NCBI GenBank assembly: GCA_030407085.1
Contig: CM059583.1
Coordinates: 24,960,001 to 25,024,000, forward strand
Length of the DNA stretch: 64,000 nucleotides
Origin: Trichopria drosophilae
Taxonomy: Eukaryota; Arthropoda; Insecta; Hymenoptera; Diapriidae
Direction: 5' to 3'
Position 1 is the stretch's first letter. Each line of letters begins with the position of its first letter. A model generated the notes under the pieces. The model was not told the DNA's origin and made no database searches. It saw only the letters and a program-made list of their open reading frames with translations. Shown in pieces: positions 10,444-21,919 of the stretch. The translations under genes were made by a program, and so were the position numbers.

Positions 10444-10749
10444 CTGCAAAAAAAATGCAATTATTAATATTAATAAAACAATTTAATTGTTCCAGAGTGC
10501 TGGTAACTTTCTGTGCTACAAATTATGTCACTTATTCAGAGGCAAGTTTAAACTAATCCGCATGAAGTCGCCTCGAGCGCCTTGTGCCCCCCACTCTAAA
10601 GCCCCGTTTAAGTGGAAGGGGAAAGTGGGAGACACGACGCGCCGCCACGCGGATTAGTTCGTCGGTCTCAAGAAAACGACACGAAGAAACGACCAGTGTC
10701 AGCCTTTTTTTTTTTAAATTATATTTGCCAAATTTGCAAAGATACTTAC
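10444..10749 (-). other. Dsp1 intron 3, short, with GC-rich hairpin
   Basis: This is the only short intron of the gene (306 bp) and separates the two halves of the HMG box B start. Most of it is AT-rich, but 10551-10659 is a GC-rich foldback listed separately. Confidence 0.85.
10551..10659. other. GC-rich imperfect hairpin in intron 3
   Basis: The outer arms AACTAATCCGC (10551-10561) and GCGGATTAGTT (10649-10659) are a perfect 11-bp inverted repeat. Inside, GCGCCTTGTGCCCCCCACT pairs with AGTGGGAGACACGACGCGC, and GCCCC with GGGG. The whole 109 nt can fold into one long stem with a loop around 10601-10615. It is much more GC-rich than the rest of the intron. It could be a structured RNA affecting splicing, a small-RNA precursor or a short inverted-repeat insertion; sequence alone does not decide. 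Confidence 0.55.
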
Positions 10750-10916
10750 AGTGACCTCTTGGGCGCATTGGGATCCTTAATGTGCTTGCGTTTCTTTCCC
10801 CTTCCTGTAGGTTTCTCGCCCGTGGGTGGAACGTAACTCTGCATTTCCGTGTCATATCGCTTCTTGTCTTTTTCGGCCATTTCGTGGAAACGCTTCTTTT
10901 CCTTGTCACTCATAGT
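10750..10916 (-). CDS. Dsp1: Dsp1 coding exon 3: end of box A, linker, start of box B
   Basis: The acceptor TTACAG (AG at 10918-10917) is followed in phase 0 by [20 protein letters not shown], the third helix of HMG box A. MQSYVPP and a basic linker rich in K/R ([10 protein letters not shown]) follow, then DPNAPKRS, the entry to box B. The exon ends after two bases of a Leu codon (CT) at GTAAGT (GT at 10749-10748). Confidence 0.95.
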
Positions 10917-13230
10917 CTGTAAGCAAACAAATAAAAATCGAAATTAAATAACAAATTCGAAAAATTATAAGGGGAAATCTTCCCGAATTCGTTTGCCAGG
11001 GTACATTTTCATTAATTGGCTTTTTTGTTTCTCCCAAGAAATATACGAAATCTAATAATTTTGTAGGAAAAAAGTGTTTCTATCAGCTAAAATTGGAAGA
11101 AAATGGTGGACGTTTTATCATTTATTTTCGAAAAGTTACAAATTATAATATATTTTGTACTTTATTTTGTGTTTATTTTTAATGATTACGCATAAAAAGG
11201 ACAACAATTTGTTACAAGTAACAATTATCGTACAAATGTGTCTCTGCTACCTTAAAAATGGATATTCTAAAATTTTCAGTTTATTGTCCTGAAACCGTGT
11301 AAAATTAATTTGACCAATACTAAATTGATAAAACTACATGATAAATTCAATGACAAACATTTCCATCAAAACTAATGGAAAATTAACAGTAAAAAATGTT
11401 TTAATAAAATTATCTTATCTCTTCTAGTAGAAATACTGTTCCAATTTTAAATTGACCAACTATTTTTGGTTCTATTATGAAATTTAACATAAGTTAAGGG
11501 GTGATCATGTGCCAAGGTTGGAAGTTACATTATTATTGCGGAGGGGGGGAGGGGGGGCTGGACCCCAGAAATAAAACTTACTCGACGATCGTTCGGTTTT
11601 ATCTATGCTCATCAAATCTAAATGAATATTAATTTCGTTTTGAAATTTTGTCAGCATATTTTTCGATAGTTTAACTTAATTTAAGCAAATCAAAAATTTA
11701 TTTTGTTGTACTTTCTGCAGTAATTTTTTTTCTTTCATAATTAATAAAATCCTAATGTTATTGCTTCAATTCATCTTCAATAGATTAAATCTGGATTAAA
11801 ATTTCAAAATTACAATTCTGCATAAAGTTTGAAAAATAAAATCGATTTCTAATCATTATTACAGTGTTCAATGGAGGTATTTTTTAATTTTCAAAACCAT
11901 TTTTAATATATTTTGATGAATAACAGTGTTTCTTAACATTTTTAATCATGATGCTAGTAATTTGGCTAGTTTCCCATAATTCTTTAATAATTATTCACAG
12001 ATGTATTCACTGCATTGTTACAAGTAAACTGTCAATTATCGCTGATCTATCCGATAATTGGGAACTGTATTTTAGTTGTCCCTTGGAGCGTAAGTTCATC
12101 CATTGTCGTGAAGGGCCAATAGTTAGGGTATCAAGTATTCGACGATGGCCTCTTATGGCAATGCTTTTGAATAGACTAAAGTGGCCAATTGAAACAGAAA
12201 GTAGTTATTAAACGAGTAATGGGCTCTAGTTGTCATATCATACTCATTTGTTTCAAGTTCTCATATTGAGTGTATCAACAGAATATTTTCCCACAGATTT
12301 TTATTTCACGATTTCAGACCTCTTTGTTAGAATTTTTCGAAAAAAGGTTAACAAAATGTTCTACAGATATAACGAAAATTAAAAAATCGTCAAATTTATG
12401 TTTCCTTACGAATGACGCTGGTCAAATTTAAAAAAAAATTACGTTTGATATATTTTTCATTTAAATACTAGAAAAAAACTTGATTTTTGAGGTACAATAT
12501 TTTTTAGAATGAAATGTTTACTATGATACTGGTTTCTGAACATGTTCTTTCTTATTGGTGTACTCGATTATTGTACTTTAAAAATATACATTCACGTATT
12601 TTGATATTTATACATTTGGATTTTCAAATGGCTCCCAAGTGCCAAATTTTTTCGAAAATGTAGAATTTTTATTCGACGTATAACAAAATATGTTCCGTTT
12701 TCCAGGTTGAATCCACCATTTTGGATTTGAAAAAACTAATTTTGTATAACCATTTAGTCGTGATACTCCCAAAACAATATCAATAACAAAGATTTTATTA
12801 TTGTTTTATTAATACTTAAAAAAAAAATCATTTTTTTCATAAATTTTTGAAAAAAAAACCAGTTCTTTTAATTTCCAGACATTTTTTCTCCATGAAAACA
12901 TTCCGGTCCTTTATAATTTAATTTCGTAGCTTTCAACGACGCGAAATTTCAATTCTTCTTCATAACTTCAAAATTTTCAAAAATTTGCCTTAAAAATACC
13001 TTTATATCTGAATTTTTACAAAAAAATCCCTCCAAATAAGAATAATTGCATTTTTAATGAATTTCTACAAAAAATTACTACAAAAACTATTTAATATCCC
13101 AACTTTTCGTCAAAACTCATTCTCATCACAAAAATAGATTTCAAAAAACCAAAATAAAAATTTTCACAATTAGCGACTTTTTGTAAACTATGAATTTTTG
13201 AAGCGACCGCTATTTCTAAGCCGGCAGTAG

Positions 13231-13246
13231 CTCAGGCGGCGCTAGT
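13231..13246 (+). promoter_or_regulatory. CTCF-like binding site
   Basis: CTCAGGCGGCGCTAGT differs at one core base from the CAGGNGGCGCTA part of the CTCF consensus that is shared by insects and vertebrates. It lies in an AT-rich intron about 300 bp from the GC-rich island at 13540-13960, a sensible place for an insulator or promoter-proximal CTCF site. It is a motif match only. Confidence 0.35.
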
Positions 13247-13539
13247 GTCGTTTTCAAAGTAATGCGCGGGAAATTTCAACATCCTACTATCCTAACATTT
13301 TTGGAAATAAAAAATTCTCCTAAAAAAACTTTACACATCATTTTTTTTAATTTTCCTTCCAACGTAAAATTGTTTTTATTTTTTTAAAAAATTTCTCAAA
13401 ATACATCACAACTTCCATCGCGAATTCCATATAACATCCAACCAGTAAAAATAAAAATTTTCACAATTTGCAAAAAACCAATTCTGATGATAAATCCGCT
13501 GTCTTCACTGCTCGTAATAAAAAACGTAAAAACTAAACA

Positions 13540-13960
13540 AAGGAGTGCAACGGGGGGAATAACCTACGTACAAGGAGAGTTCGCCGCAACCGTTCGACAG
13601 AGTGCGTTGCCGAACGCGATCTTCCGTTGACTCACCTGCCGCGTTCAAGGATTCCCGGCGATTTGCCCGGGCGAGAGAACGTCATACCGACCGGCGACGC
13701 CAAGTGCGCAAAAGAAAGGGATGAAAATTCAAGATGGCGATCGGAACGATTTTCCAGCGCGCCGCGATAAAGAGGGAATTCGATATGGGGAAGCGTCCCC
13801 CCACCCCCCTCTCGGTACGCCCTTCGCGTTAGTTCGTGCCGCGTTCGTTACGGGGTGGCGGCGGAGGGGTATCGGGTGGAGAGGGGGAGGACAGGAAAAG
13901 GGGAGGGGGTGGCGCTTTGGTCGATAGCGGGCAACCGGCTGTGGCGCGCGCGGGTAAAAT
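13540..13960 (-). promoter_or_regulatory. GC-rich intronic island with a minus-strand splice donor
   Basis: This CpG-rich block stands out sharply from the surrounding AT-rich intron. On the minus strand it contains GGCAG|GTGAGTC (exon end 13636, GT at 13635-13634), a near-perfect 5' splice site. A transcript starting in the island and using this donor would splice to Dsp1 exon 3 and could begin at the ATG inside it (residue 285), giving a 148-aa product lacking most of box A. It may equally be a noncoding first exon or an enhancer. Confidence 0.35.
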
Positions 13961-15039
13961 CTAGTCCAAACCTAACCTAGATTCGTTTCTTCCTCCCCTC
14001 ACGCCTCCCACCACCCTATTTTTTTTGTTACTCGTTACACAACGTCGTATCGAAAACTGATTCCTACTATAAGAGATTCCAAGGAACGGAAATTCGTAAA
14101 CAGAATTTTGGCGCCCAACAAAGTTGACCTAACCTCCAAAAGAAAAAAAAACCGGCGATGGACGAAACATTAAATTTTTTTGGAACGCCCACAAAGATGG
14201 CCGCCTTATTTCACCCGGTATGCGCATGTGTAATTAATTACGGCCGAGGCTCCACGAACCCGATATTGTCGGGATATTTTAACGATTATTTACGAGGGAA
14301 GCGAAATTATTTATTGGTATTATTTAATATTTGTCATTCGAAACACTTTGTTGGGTTCTCTTCTCTCTGTTTTTTTTTTTAACGACTCGAGCGAGGGAGA
14401 GAGTGCCCCGTTCTCGTTTTTATGCAGGTGTGCTTGGCGCGTGTTTTATATTCATTATTCGGAATATTTCCAGCCGGCCATGTTGCTGGGTTTTATAGTC
14501 CCCAATTAGCAAGGAAAGTAATTATATACTTGAAAGAGCCAAATAGGCGAGTAACGAAATACGAATATTTTGTCCAATTGTGCGCAACTCGTGCATACTG
14601 ATGGTTAATGATTGTTACTGATTGCGTCCGTCACACTAACAAATTTCATCGTTTAAAAAATTCTACAATATATTTCGGCGTTCTCCTATGATGTTGACTT
14701 GTACCATTGAAAGTAAAAAATTACTATAAAAAAGTAACCATTTTTCTACTTTTTTATTTTATGCTAAATTAATTAAATTTAACATAACAATGTCTCGGAG
14801 TATTTTATTTTTGTACGCTAATATTACGTAAAAGTTAATTTTTTTTCTATCTCGTTTGATTGAATTCATTAATAAAATGTTTTTGGACAACTCAAATTTA
14901 AAAATTGCTATGTAAAACTAATTTTTTTGTAATGATAAAAGTGTTATAATCAAATTATGGAAACTGTATTACATTACCTAGTCCTAAGATATTAATTAAC
15001 CATTTTTACAAATTTTTACAAATTTTTTCAATCATTTTA

Positions 15040-15110
15040 AAGTATAAAAAAAATTAACGCGCTGGGGCTCGAACCCGGGATTTTTCGATGGCAACTATAA
15101 ATCACTCGAA
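15040..15110 (-). repeat. tRNA-like B-box fragment
   Basis: On the minus strand GGCAACTATAA... precedes ATCCCGGGTTCGAGCCCCAGC and then a T run. GGTTCGAGCC fits the pol III B-box/T-arm consensus, but no complete cloverleaf can be drawn. It resembles the fragment at 16015-16110, so both are probably remnants of one tRNA-derived SINE. Confidence 0.35.
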
Positions 15111-15932
15111 ATTTACATAATTTACCAACGGGATAGTATATAGCCTATTGTTATTTTTTACACAAAAACTATTTTTTACTTTCGCATTATTAATGCAATG
15201 TTTCTCGATTAACGAATTCACCATTTCCCGTCATTTTTAATGGATCCAAAATGTCAACAAAAACGAAAATAAAATTTGCTTATCCATCTGCATCACAGCG
15301 ACATTAAATGTCATTCACGCCTCGACAATGGTTCAGAAAATCGTCAACAATGAAATGAAACGTTTCCCGCTCAATGGCGGAAAACTCTTGGACAGGTGAA
15401 TTTTATTGCACGCGCGATAAGAGGCGAACCCGGAAAGTGATTAATGGCCGGACCATCCGACGTCGTATTCGATTTACGACTCGAATTTCATCCCAGGGTC
15501 CCGTGTCGCAGGAGCGAAAATGTTTTTGGGGTGAGGGTGGAAAAGACGTGAAAGGGGGGGGGGGGTAAGGGGCATCAATTAAGGCCTCTATAAATATTCC
15601 GATTAAATTCGAGAGGATTTAACTCCCTTGAAAATTACGGATATTGATTTCCAACGCTAAAGTCTGATATTACAAGAAATTAATGACCCAAAATAATAAA
15701 ACAACAAATCCCGACAAATTATTCAAGTTTTCGGGTGCTGTAATGTTATATTCGTGAAATTAAAGGAAATTTCCGGCATTCTGCGCATGACGTTTTTCTA
15801 ATTCGGTCTCGTGATGAATAAAGAAAAAAAAAATAATGTATATATTGTTTGGAATAATTTAATTTCCGTTTAGTTGTAATTTTCGACATCGACGTAACGA
15901 TAGAAATTTATAGTATTTTTTGCTATTTTTTT

Positions 15933-16008
15933 AGTATTTTTTTAGTATTTTTTTAGTATTTTTTTAGTATTTTTTTAGTATTTTTTTAGTATTTTTTTAG
16001 TATTTTTG
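15933..16008 (+). repeat. 11-bp tandem repeat AGTATTTTTTT
   Basis: About seven near-perfect copies of AGTATTTTTTT begin at 15933, 15944, 15955, 15966, 15977, 15988 and 15999. A diverged unit lies just upstream at 15912. Confidence 0.9.
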
Positions 16009-16014
16009 AAAAAT

Positions 16015-16115
16015 AAAAACCAAACTTGAGAAATTCGCCGAGCCTGGACTTGACCCTGGGACTTTTTGGTTGCCAGTCAAATCATGCGCATTGAATAAAA
16101 GTCACGCCGCGGCGT
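16015..16115 (-). repeat. tRNA-like B-box fragment, second copy
   Basis: Minus strand GACTGGCAACCAAAAAGTCC then CAGGGTCAAGTCCAGGC, parallel to the copy at 15040-15110 in order and spacing. It lies directly beside the 11-bp tandem array, as a SINE with a variable tail might. It is degenerate and not a functional tRNA. Confidence 0.35.
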
Positions 16116-17253
16116 GTGGCATATCTTAAGAAATATTTATAATAAATGAATTAATTTTAACTTGTTATTATATATGTAACAGATAAAAAAAGACAGATCC
16201 AAGAAGGAATTCGAGAAAACAATTAAACCAAAAGTCAAAATACTTCAATAAAATTCTGCATAAAATTAACATTTTATCTTTTTTTTATGGAAAAACAATG
16301 GAAATGATTGACAAAATCATTTTTCTGGAGCACAAATCTACTTTACGCTTCCTTTGAAGAATAGTAAGATTTCATTCGAATTGAGACTCGTGCAAGGATC
16401 TTGTTTACTTTATTATCGACACTGGCCTTATTTAAAAGTGCAAAAACTCGAGATTCCAGACAATGAATGGGATTATATCATGACGTTGAGTAATGCGAAA
16501 CGTGCCGAATTATCTGCATGATACCAACTAAAAAAAAATCTAAGAATATTCGTTTACCGTTCATGAGGAATGTTTTATTGTCATTCATCCATAATTATTT
16601 TATTTTCATTTAATTTATAAAAAAAACTGATGAATTTTTACATATAATGCTTAGAGTGAAGATAAAAAAGAAGATTTTGCCCTGTTCGTCTCTACTTTAA
16701 TTATGAAATTATTAAAAATATATTTTTTGTTATTTCCATACTTCTAATTTCCAAAAAACTGTTTTTCTGCTTTTTAAATTTTCTCTTGAGCAATATTATG
16801 TCACTTATTGAAATCTCAATATCATTATTTCATATTTTAACAATTCTTTTTTAAAAATCGATTTTGAACATCAATTCTAAAATAGGAAGGAAAATTTGAA
16901 TCGAAAAACATTGCAATAGTAGTAAAACCTTCCGTCTTTTACGACACTTGATAAAAATTTCCGAAAATTCTCTATTTTAATCAGTACGACATATTTATAC
17001 TGATAACAAAAAACTTCAACTTCGCAAAATTAATACTAGTTTACATCAGAACGTGCTAATGAGTTTCTTCCATGGACAGCCAAATTAATAGTCAAATATT
17101 TCCATTAAGTTTAATACATAAAAAGAGACCAAATAAATTTAAACTATTAAACATTTTTTTGGCACTTCGTTATCACTCCAGATGGAATTACACTAATGTA
17201 AATTAAACTATTTGGGACCAATTAAGCTTTATTTGTAGTTTGATATCAATTGT

Positions 17254-17517
17254 TTACGTTACGGTGTCGACTTTCTGATCGCATTTTTTGATATTCCAAA
17301 TGTTACGTGGCTTTGAATACATTTTTTTACTACCGACTCCGAAAATATATCGCGAACGAAGATAGCCCAATATAATAGTTTGCCATTCCGTACACGAGGA
17401 AAATTTAGGTTTATTGGGACGTGAAATTTGAGTCCCAACATTCTTCCATGAATTTTGTTGGCGTATTACAAATAAACTTTGCCAATATAGTTCTCCTCCA
17501 GCTTTATTCATTTCCAA
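17254..17517 (-). other. Unidentified open frame in Dsp1 intron 2
   Basis: An 87-codon minus-strand frame lies in a patch somewhat richer in GC than its neighbours. The predicted peptide (segments such as WQSLFVIRQQNSWKN and PNKPKFSSCTEW) matches nothing I recognise, and the other minus frame is open for 60 codons as well, which argues against real coding. It could be a transposon remnant. Confidence 0.12.
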
Positions 17518-18192
17518 GTCGTTTAAAATTCACTCAAGTATGCAATCTCGAATCAAGCGGGGCGTAAAACTTAAATTATGGATACGAAAATTTCGGCTAC
17601 TTACGATAGAAACTTAGTTTTAAATTATGTAAAAATATTAAACTCTTTTTTATATGTAATTTTTCTTCCGTAGTAAAAAAAAACAACTTAGTTATTTCAT
17701 TTAAAAATATTGCAATATCAATTTAGTGTATAGTACATGTATTATTCACGCTTCGGATTTGAGTTTTTCAACTCATTGAAATTCCAATCTAAAGTTCATT
17801 TCATAGAAATAACTGTTTGATATACAGTGATAAGATGTTTATTTAGCGATTAAAATGAAACAGAAGTTAAAACGGATGCCTAGTAAAATTCTGCTTAAAT
17901 AAAACAGGAGGCGTATTGATACTAAGATTTATTATTTATTCCTCGTCGAATTTCAAGATAAAATTTATATAGTTCTACTTATCAAGCACTCGAGGTTTCA
18001 AAAATGTTCAAATTGAAATCAAACTAATTTTTTTTGTTAAAATTGAATTTTAGAAAATTTAATTAATGTTTTATATTTAAATCATTTTTTATTTCATCGC
18101 TATCGATTCATTTCTTGACTACAAAATTTCATTAAGTTCTACAAGTATTTCTAATTTACGTTAATTATATACATTTGTTTATTGACAAAATA

Positions 18193-18499
18193 TCATTTTT
18201 TTTTATTACTTGACTTCTATTCAAGATATATAAACGTACGAGTGCCCATTTTGCAGCTTTTCTCTTTCTCCGCAATTAATCTCAAAGATTAATAGTGATT
18301 CCGTCAATAGTTTTCATATTATCTATAAAAAACTAATAAAAATATTTACCAAAATCTGCTTTTCTTAGATAAATCGGAAACTATTAATGGAATCGCTTTT
18401 ATTCATAAGGATAATTTATGGAGAATTAAAAAAGCTGCAAAATGAGCCCTCTTACATTAAAATATCTTTAATAGAATCCAAGTAATTACAAAAAATATG
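18193..18499. mobile_element. Foldback MITE, copy 1
   Basis: Inverted ends: TTACTTGACTTCTATTCAAG on the left against CTTTAATAGAATCCAAGTAA on the right. Inner pairs include GCCCATTTTGCAGCTTTT / AAAAGCTGCAAAATGAGCCC and GTGATTCCGTCAATAGTTTTC / GAAACTATTAATGGAATCGC. A second copy with the same layout is at 21440-21750. No coding capacity. Confidence 0.7.
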
Positions 18500-18815
18500 T
18501 TTTTTACGATGCTGATGTTCGACTTTGTACGATTGAAAATGACTAATCTATTATTTTGGTTTATTTCATTCGACATCCTGTACTTTGAGTCACAAAATAC
18601 AATTTTTATCCAATATATCTCCGAAAGGAGAAAGAAAATATTGTTTTTAATTTCATTTTTTCATAAAATGTGCTATTCAACTACTTCTACCAACAAACCG
18701 AAAAAGGCAAATTAAAAATTCTCTTGGTCAATGCACCCTGTCGCAGACGAAATGGAATCCCTCGGGGCAGTGCTGCCAACGTGCAATTTCGTGAAACAAC
18801 TAAATCGAGACTCAC

Positions 18816-19040
18816 CTTCCACCTTTGGGCGCACTTTTTGGAGAACTCCTGGAAGACGATGTTTTCATCGGGATGCTTCTTCTTATGTTCCTGACGGCAT
18901 GTCTGGACGAAGAATGCATACGCGGTCATCCGTCCCCTCGGTTTCGTCGATTTTGCTCCTTTCGGCATTTTGTCTTGTTGCAAACCTTGAACGTTATTTT
19001 GCTGAAGACTATTTTGCCGTGGTAGTTGCTGTATTTGATG
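18816..19040 (-). CDS. Dsp1: Dsp1 coding exon 2: linker and first part of HMG box A
   Basis: The acceptor TTTCTTTCTGTTACAG (AG at 19042-19041) opens a 75-codon exon in phase 0. A Q-rich linker (residues 209-232) is followed by [20 protein letters not shown], then [20 protein letters not shown] and KKCAQRWK, covering helices 1 and 2 of HMG box A. The exon ends at GGAAG|GTGAGT (GT at 18815-18814). Residue 233 is a methionine in good insect start context (CAAAATG). It begins a 200-aa protein of classical HMGB layout if a transcript starts downstream of exon 1. Confidence 0.95.
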
Positions 19041-19804
19041 CTGTAACAGAAAGAAACATACATTTAATAAATTGAACGTTACAAACAAAATTCGTTGTAT
19101 TTCGAGCAAAATAATACACTATGCCACGAGGGCGTAAAGTGGTACATTTCATGTCTAGTAAATTATATTTTTAAGAGACTAGGGAAAACCATGTTTTTTG
19201 TCAAAAAATAAGTAACGTTAAAAATAACGCAAATTTTTGAAAAAAATGTTCGATTGCTTTTCGCGTTGTGTTCCGCTATAAAAGCATAATTAACACTTCG
19301 GCAAGTTAAACGAAAAGATATATGCGCAATAACGATAAGGATCGTAATCCTTGGAGAAACGCAATTCCATGATGCATACACGAAAAATGCACAGAATTGT
19401 CTTGCATTTATATAGCCCGGTGGAGTGAAATTTTACGAAAATAACTCGGGCCGGTTCTGTAATGTCCAAAAAAACACCGTCCAATCCCTTTGTTGGCGAT
19501 AAAAAAACAAAAAAAAAATTATCCCACCGTTATAACCGCTGCGAATTAACCTCGATTTCGCGATCGCACTTTTACAATGTCCATTTCTCATTTGCAACGC
19601 GATTGGTGTTTCGATTACAATAAAATCATTATTAATCGATCCGATTTACTAAGTAATAATTACTAAATTAATGGTCCAGACAATTAGTACACTTATTTCG
19701 ATTAACTAAAATATTATTTTAATCCGTTTTCCGTACGTGGCGGTGGAATTGGAATCGAGTTTCTCGCGAGATTCAATTTTGTTGAATTCACCAACACACC
19801 GGCG

Positions 19805-19839
19805 ATATGCAAATACGAATTAGGTAATGATTTGCATAT
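19805..19839. promoter_or_regulatory. Paired POU octamer sites in inverted orientation
   Basis: ATATGCAAAT at 19805-19814 and ATTTGCATAT at 19830-19839 are perfect 10-bp inverted copies of the POU-domain octamer ATGCAAAT, separated by 15 bp that contains TAGGTAATG, a homeodomain-like core. Such symmetry is unlikely by chance and suggests an intronic enhancer element, about 760 bp upstream of exon 2 in transcript orientation. Confidence 0.45.
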
Positions 19840-20224
19840 AGAATGATAACATGGGCTTCTCAATTTGATATTTTATTGTATATAGCAAACGTTGAGAAAA
19901 TTACGAAATTAAATTATCTAAACGTTTTTCGATTTGGAAATCGCAATAGCAACATTTACTAATTACTAACTTTCTTATCTCGTTGGCAATCGTGAATTAA
20001 ATATTTGTGTTTTAATGTTTTTTTTTTGTATCTAAGAATTTTCATGAATAAAAATAATAATTCTCAAAGAAATATTGACAAATTTTGTCAAACAATTTTT
20101 TTAAAATTTCTTCTTTTGTCTTTTAACAATGATTGCAGAATATCTCCACACGGAATAAAAATAGTCCAGAGAAATATTTCGTGAGCGGGCAGTACACGTT
20201 ATACCTTATTTATAGTTTAACAAT

Positions 20225-20320
20225 TAAACGCGGCAATGGTCGTGCGGGCTAAAGCGTATGATTACCGCTCGGTAGACCCGGGTTCGAATCTCCGTCGCAG
20301 TAAGGATTTTTTCATAACAT
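20225..20320 (+). repeat. tRNA-derived SINE-like sequence
   Basis: GCGGCAATGGTCGTGCGGGC resembles a tRNA 5' end and A-box, and CCGGGTTCGAATCTCC is a B-box with flanking T-stem; GCGGC can pair with GTCGC near 20300. No proper anticodon stem-loop is present, and a T-rich tail follows. It is therefore read as a SINE head or tRNA pseudogene rather than a working tRNA. Confidence 0.45.
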
Positions 20321-21439
20321 TATTTGCATTTTTTTGCATAATTTTTCCTTTTTTGTTAATGGTTTCAAATTTTTCTTGAACTTTTCGGTTAATTTTCGAT
20401 TCTTGACAAGTTCTCAGACATTTACTATTAATTGAATCGTAATATTCCTTCAAATTTTCTCAAATCCGCAACATCCGAAAGAGTTCAGGAATTTTCACTG
20501 GATTATTTTTTTTCCGTGCAAGGGTCATTTTCGACCCAGACAAAATTCAAATTGTACTTTATAAATTGCATAACTGTAAGCATTTTCAAACGGCAGGACA
20601 TATTTGACCCAGGTAGTGGGAGGAAAAAGTCTTAAAATAACCGTCGAAATTAAGGGTTAAAGATGTTCTAAGAACTTAAAAATGTATAAAAACGCATTTA
20701 ATTAATTTAAAAAAAAATTTTTTTTTAAATAATCTACTTGAAACTATTCCTTTCATAAATTGCTAAAAAAACTAGTATTTTTCATCGTTTTTTTTTGTTC
20801 AAGAACGACAGTGCACGTGAGATGATATCGAATCATGCCTCCCATAGAGCCCGAGCGTGGTCCCCCGACCTCATCCTCAGTTTCCGATCGACCAACCACG
20901 TTCCTTACACCCTCGCCAACGGTTACTAGGCACAAACGAAACCCCGGGTAAAAATTGATAAACGGGTTAAAAAAGTGTCACCCGGAACAAACTCAAAAGG
21001 TCTCCGTGAACAATATCAACACTGTGAAGCACATCCGAGTATCCTTTTCGATGACGAATCGGTGGGATTTTAATCGAAAAATTGCAAAAAAACATAATTT
21101 TGGAAACTGGGGGTTATGGGGCATCCGCTGGGAAAATCTCGAAAATGGACGAAGCTTCGTTCCGTATATGAAAGCAGCGCCAACCAGAATCAATAGCTGG
21201 CGTACCGACCGGCGGGGGTTATATAGGGGAGGCGGAAGACGGAAGGAACATTACGACGTAATGGTATAATGTAACCGGGGTAAAATTCCTTTTTATTTTT
21301 TTCGCAATTTCATATTTCGCAATAATAGTCCAGTTAGCTAAAAAATAGCTCGAACCCAAAAAATTTGATGTTTAACCGAAGGACTTGGCATGTCTATAAA
21401 AGTTTAACTTACTAAAAAATAATACAAAAACATTTAAAA

Positions 21440-21750
21440 AATTCGGTTTTTTTGTAACTATTCCACTTCTATTCAAGATATATTAACGATTCAGTACTCA
21501 TTTTGTAGCTTTTCTTTTTCTCCACAAGTAATCCCCAAGGTCGACAGTGATTCCATCAATAGTTTTCATGTTATCTATGAAAAACTAATACAAATATTTA
21601 ACAAAATCTGTTTTTCTCAGATAAATCGGAAACTATTAATGGAATCGTTTTTATCCAAAAGGATAATTTATGGAAAAAAAAAACTCCTAAAAATGAACAC
21701 TCATACATTATAATATCTTTAATAGAAACCGAGTAGTTACAAAAAACGTT
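21440..21750. mobile_element. Foldback MITE, copy 2
   Basis: Same internal order as the copy at 18193-18499 (ACTTCTATTCAAGATAT, CTCATTTTGTAGCTTTTC, GTGATTCCATCAATAGTTTTC, GGAAACTATTAATGGAATCG). Inverted ends are GTTTTTTTGTAACTA and TAGTTACAAAAAAC. The two copies lie 3.2 kb apart in the same orientation, on either side of Dsp1 exon 2. Confidence 0.7.
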
Positions 21751-21919
21751 TTTTTACGATATTAATTCATCGATAAATATTAACTTTGGATGTAAAAGTG
21801 TAAAATGGCCAGTCTAAAGTTGAAATTCCAATGTTTAACACATTTTTAGTACAAGTTTACTACGTTAGTAGCGCTTTTTAAATATTATAACATTATAGAA
21901 TTTCTCCATAAATTTGAGT

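Larger units (their letters stand above)
10917..18815 (-). other. Dsp1 intron 2
   Basis: About 7.9 kb, bounded by GTGAGT at 18815 and TTACAG at 10917. It is mostly AT-rich, with a GC-rich island at 13540-13960, a CTCF-like site, two tRNA-like fragments, an 11-bp tandem array and a foldback element, all listed separately. No additional coding exon could be supported. Confidence 0.8.

Noticed and set aside
20225..20320. Functional tRNA gene
   Set aside because: A- and B-box-like parts are present, but no anticodon stem can be formed and acceptor pairing is only partial.
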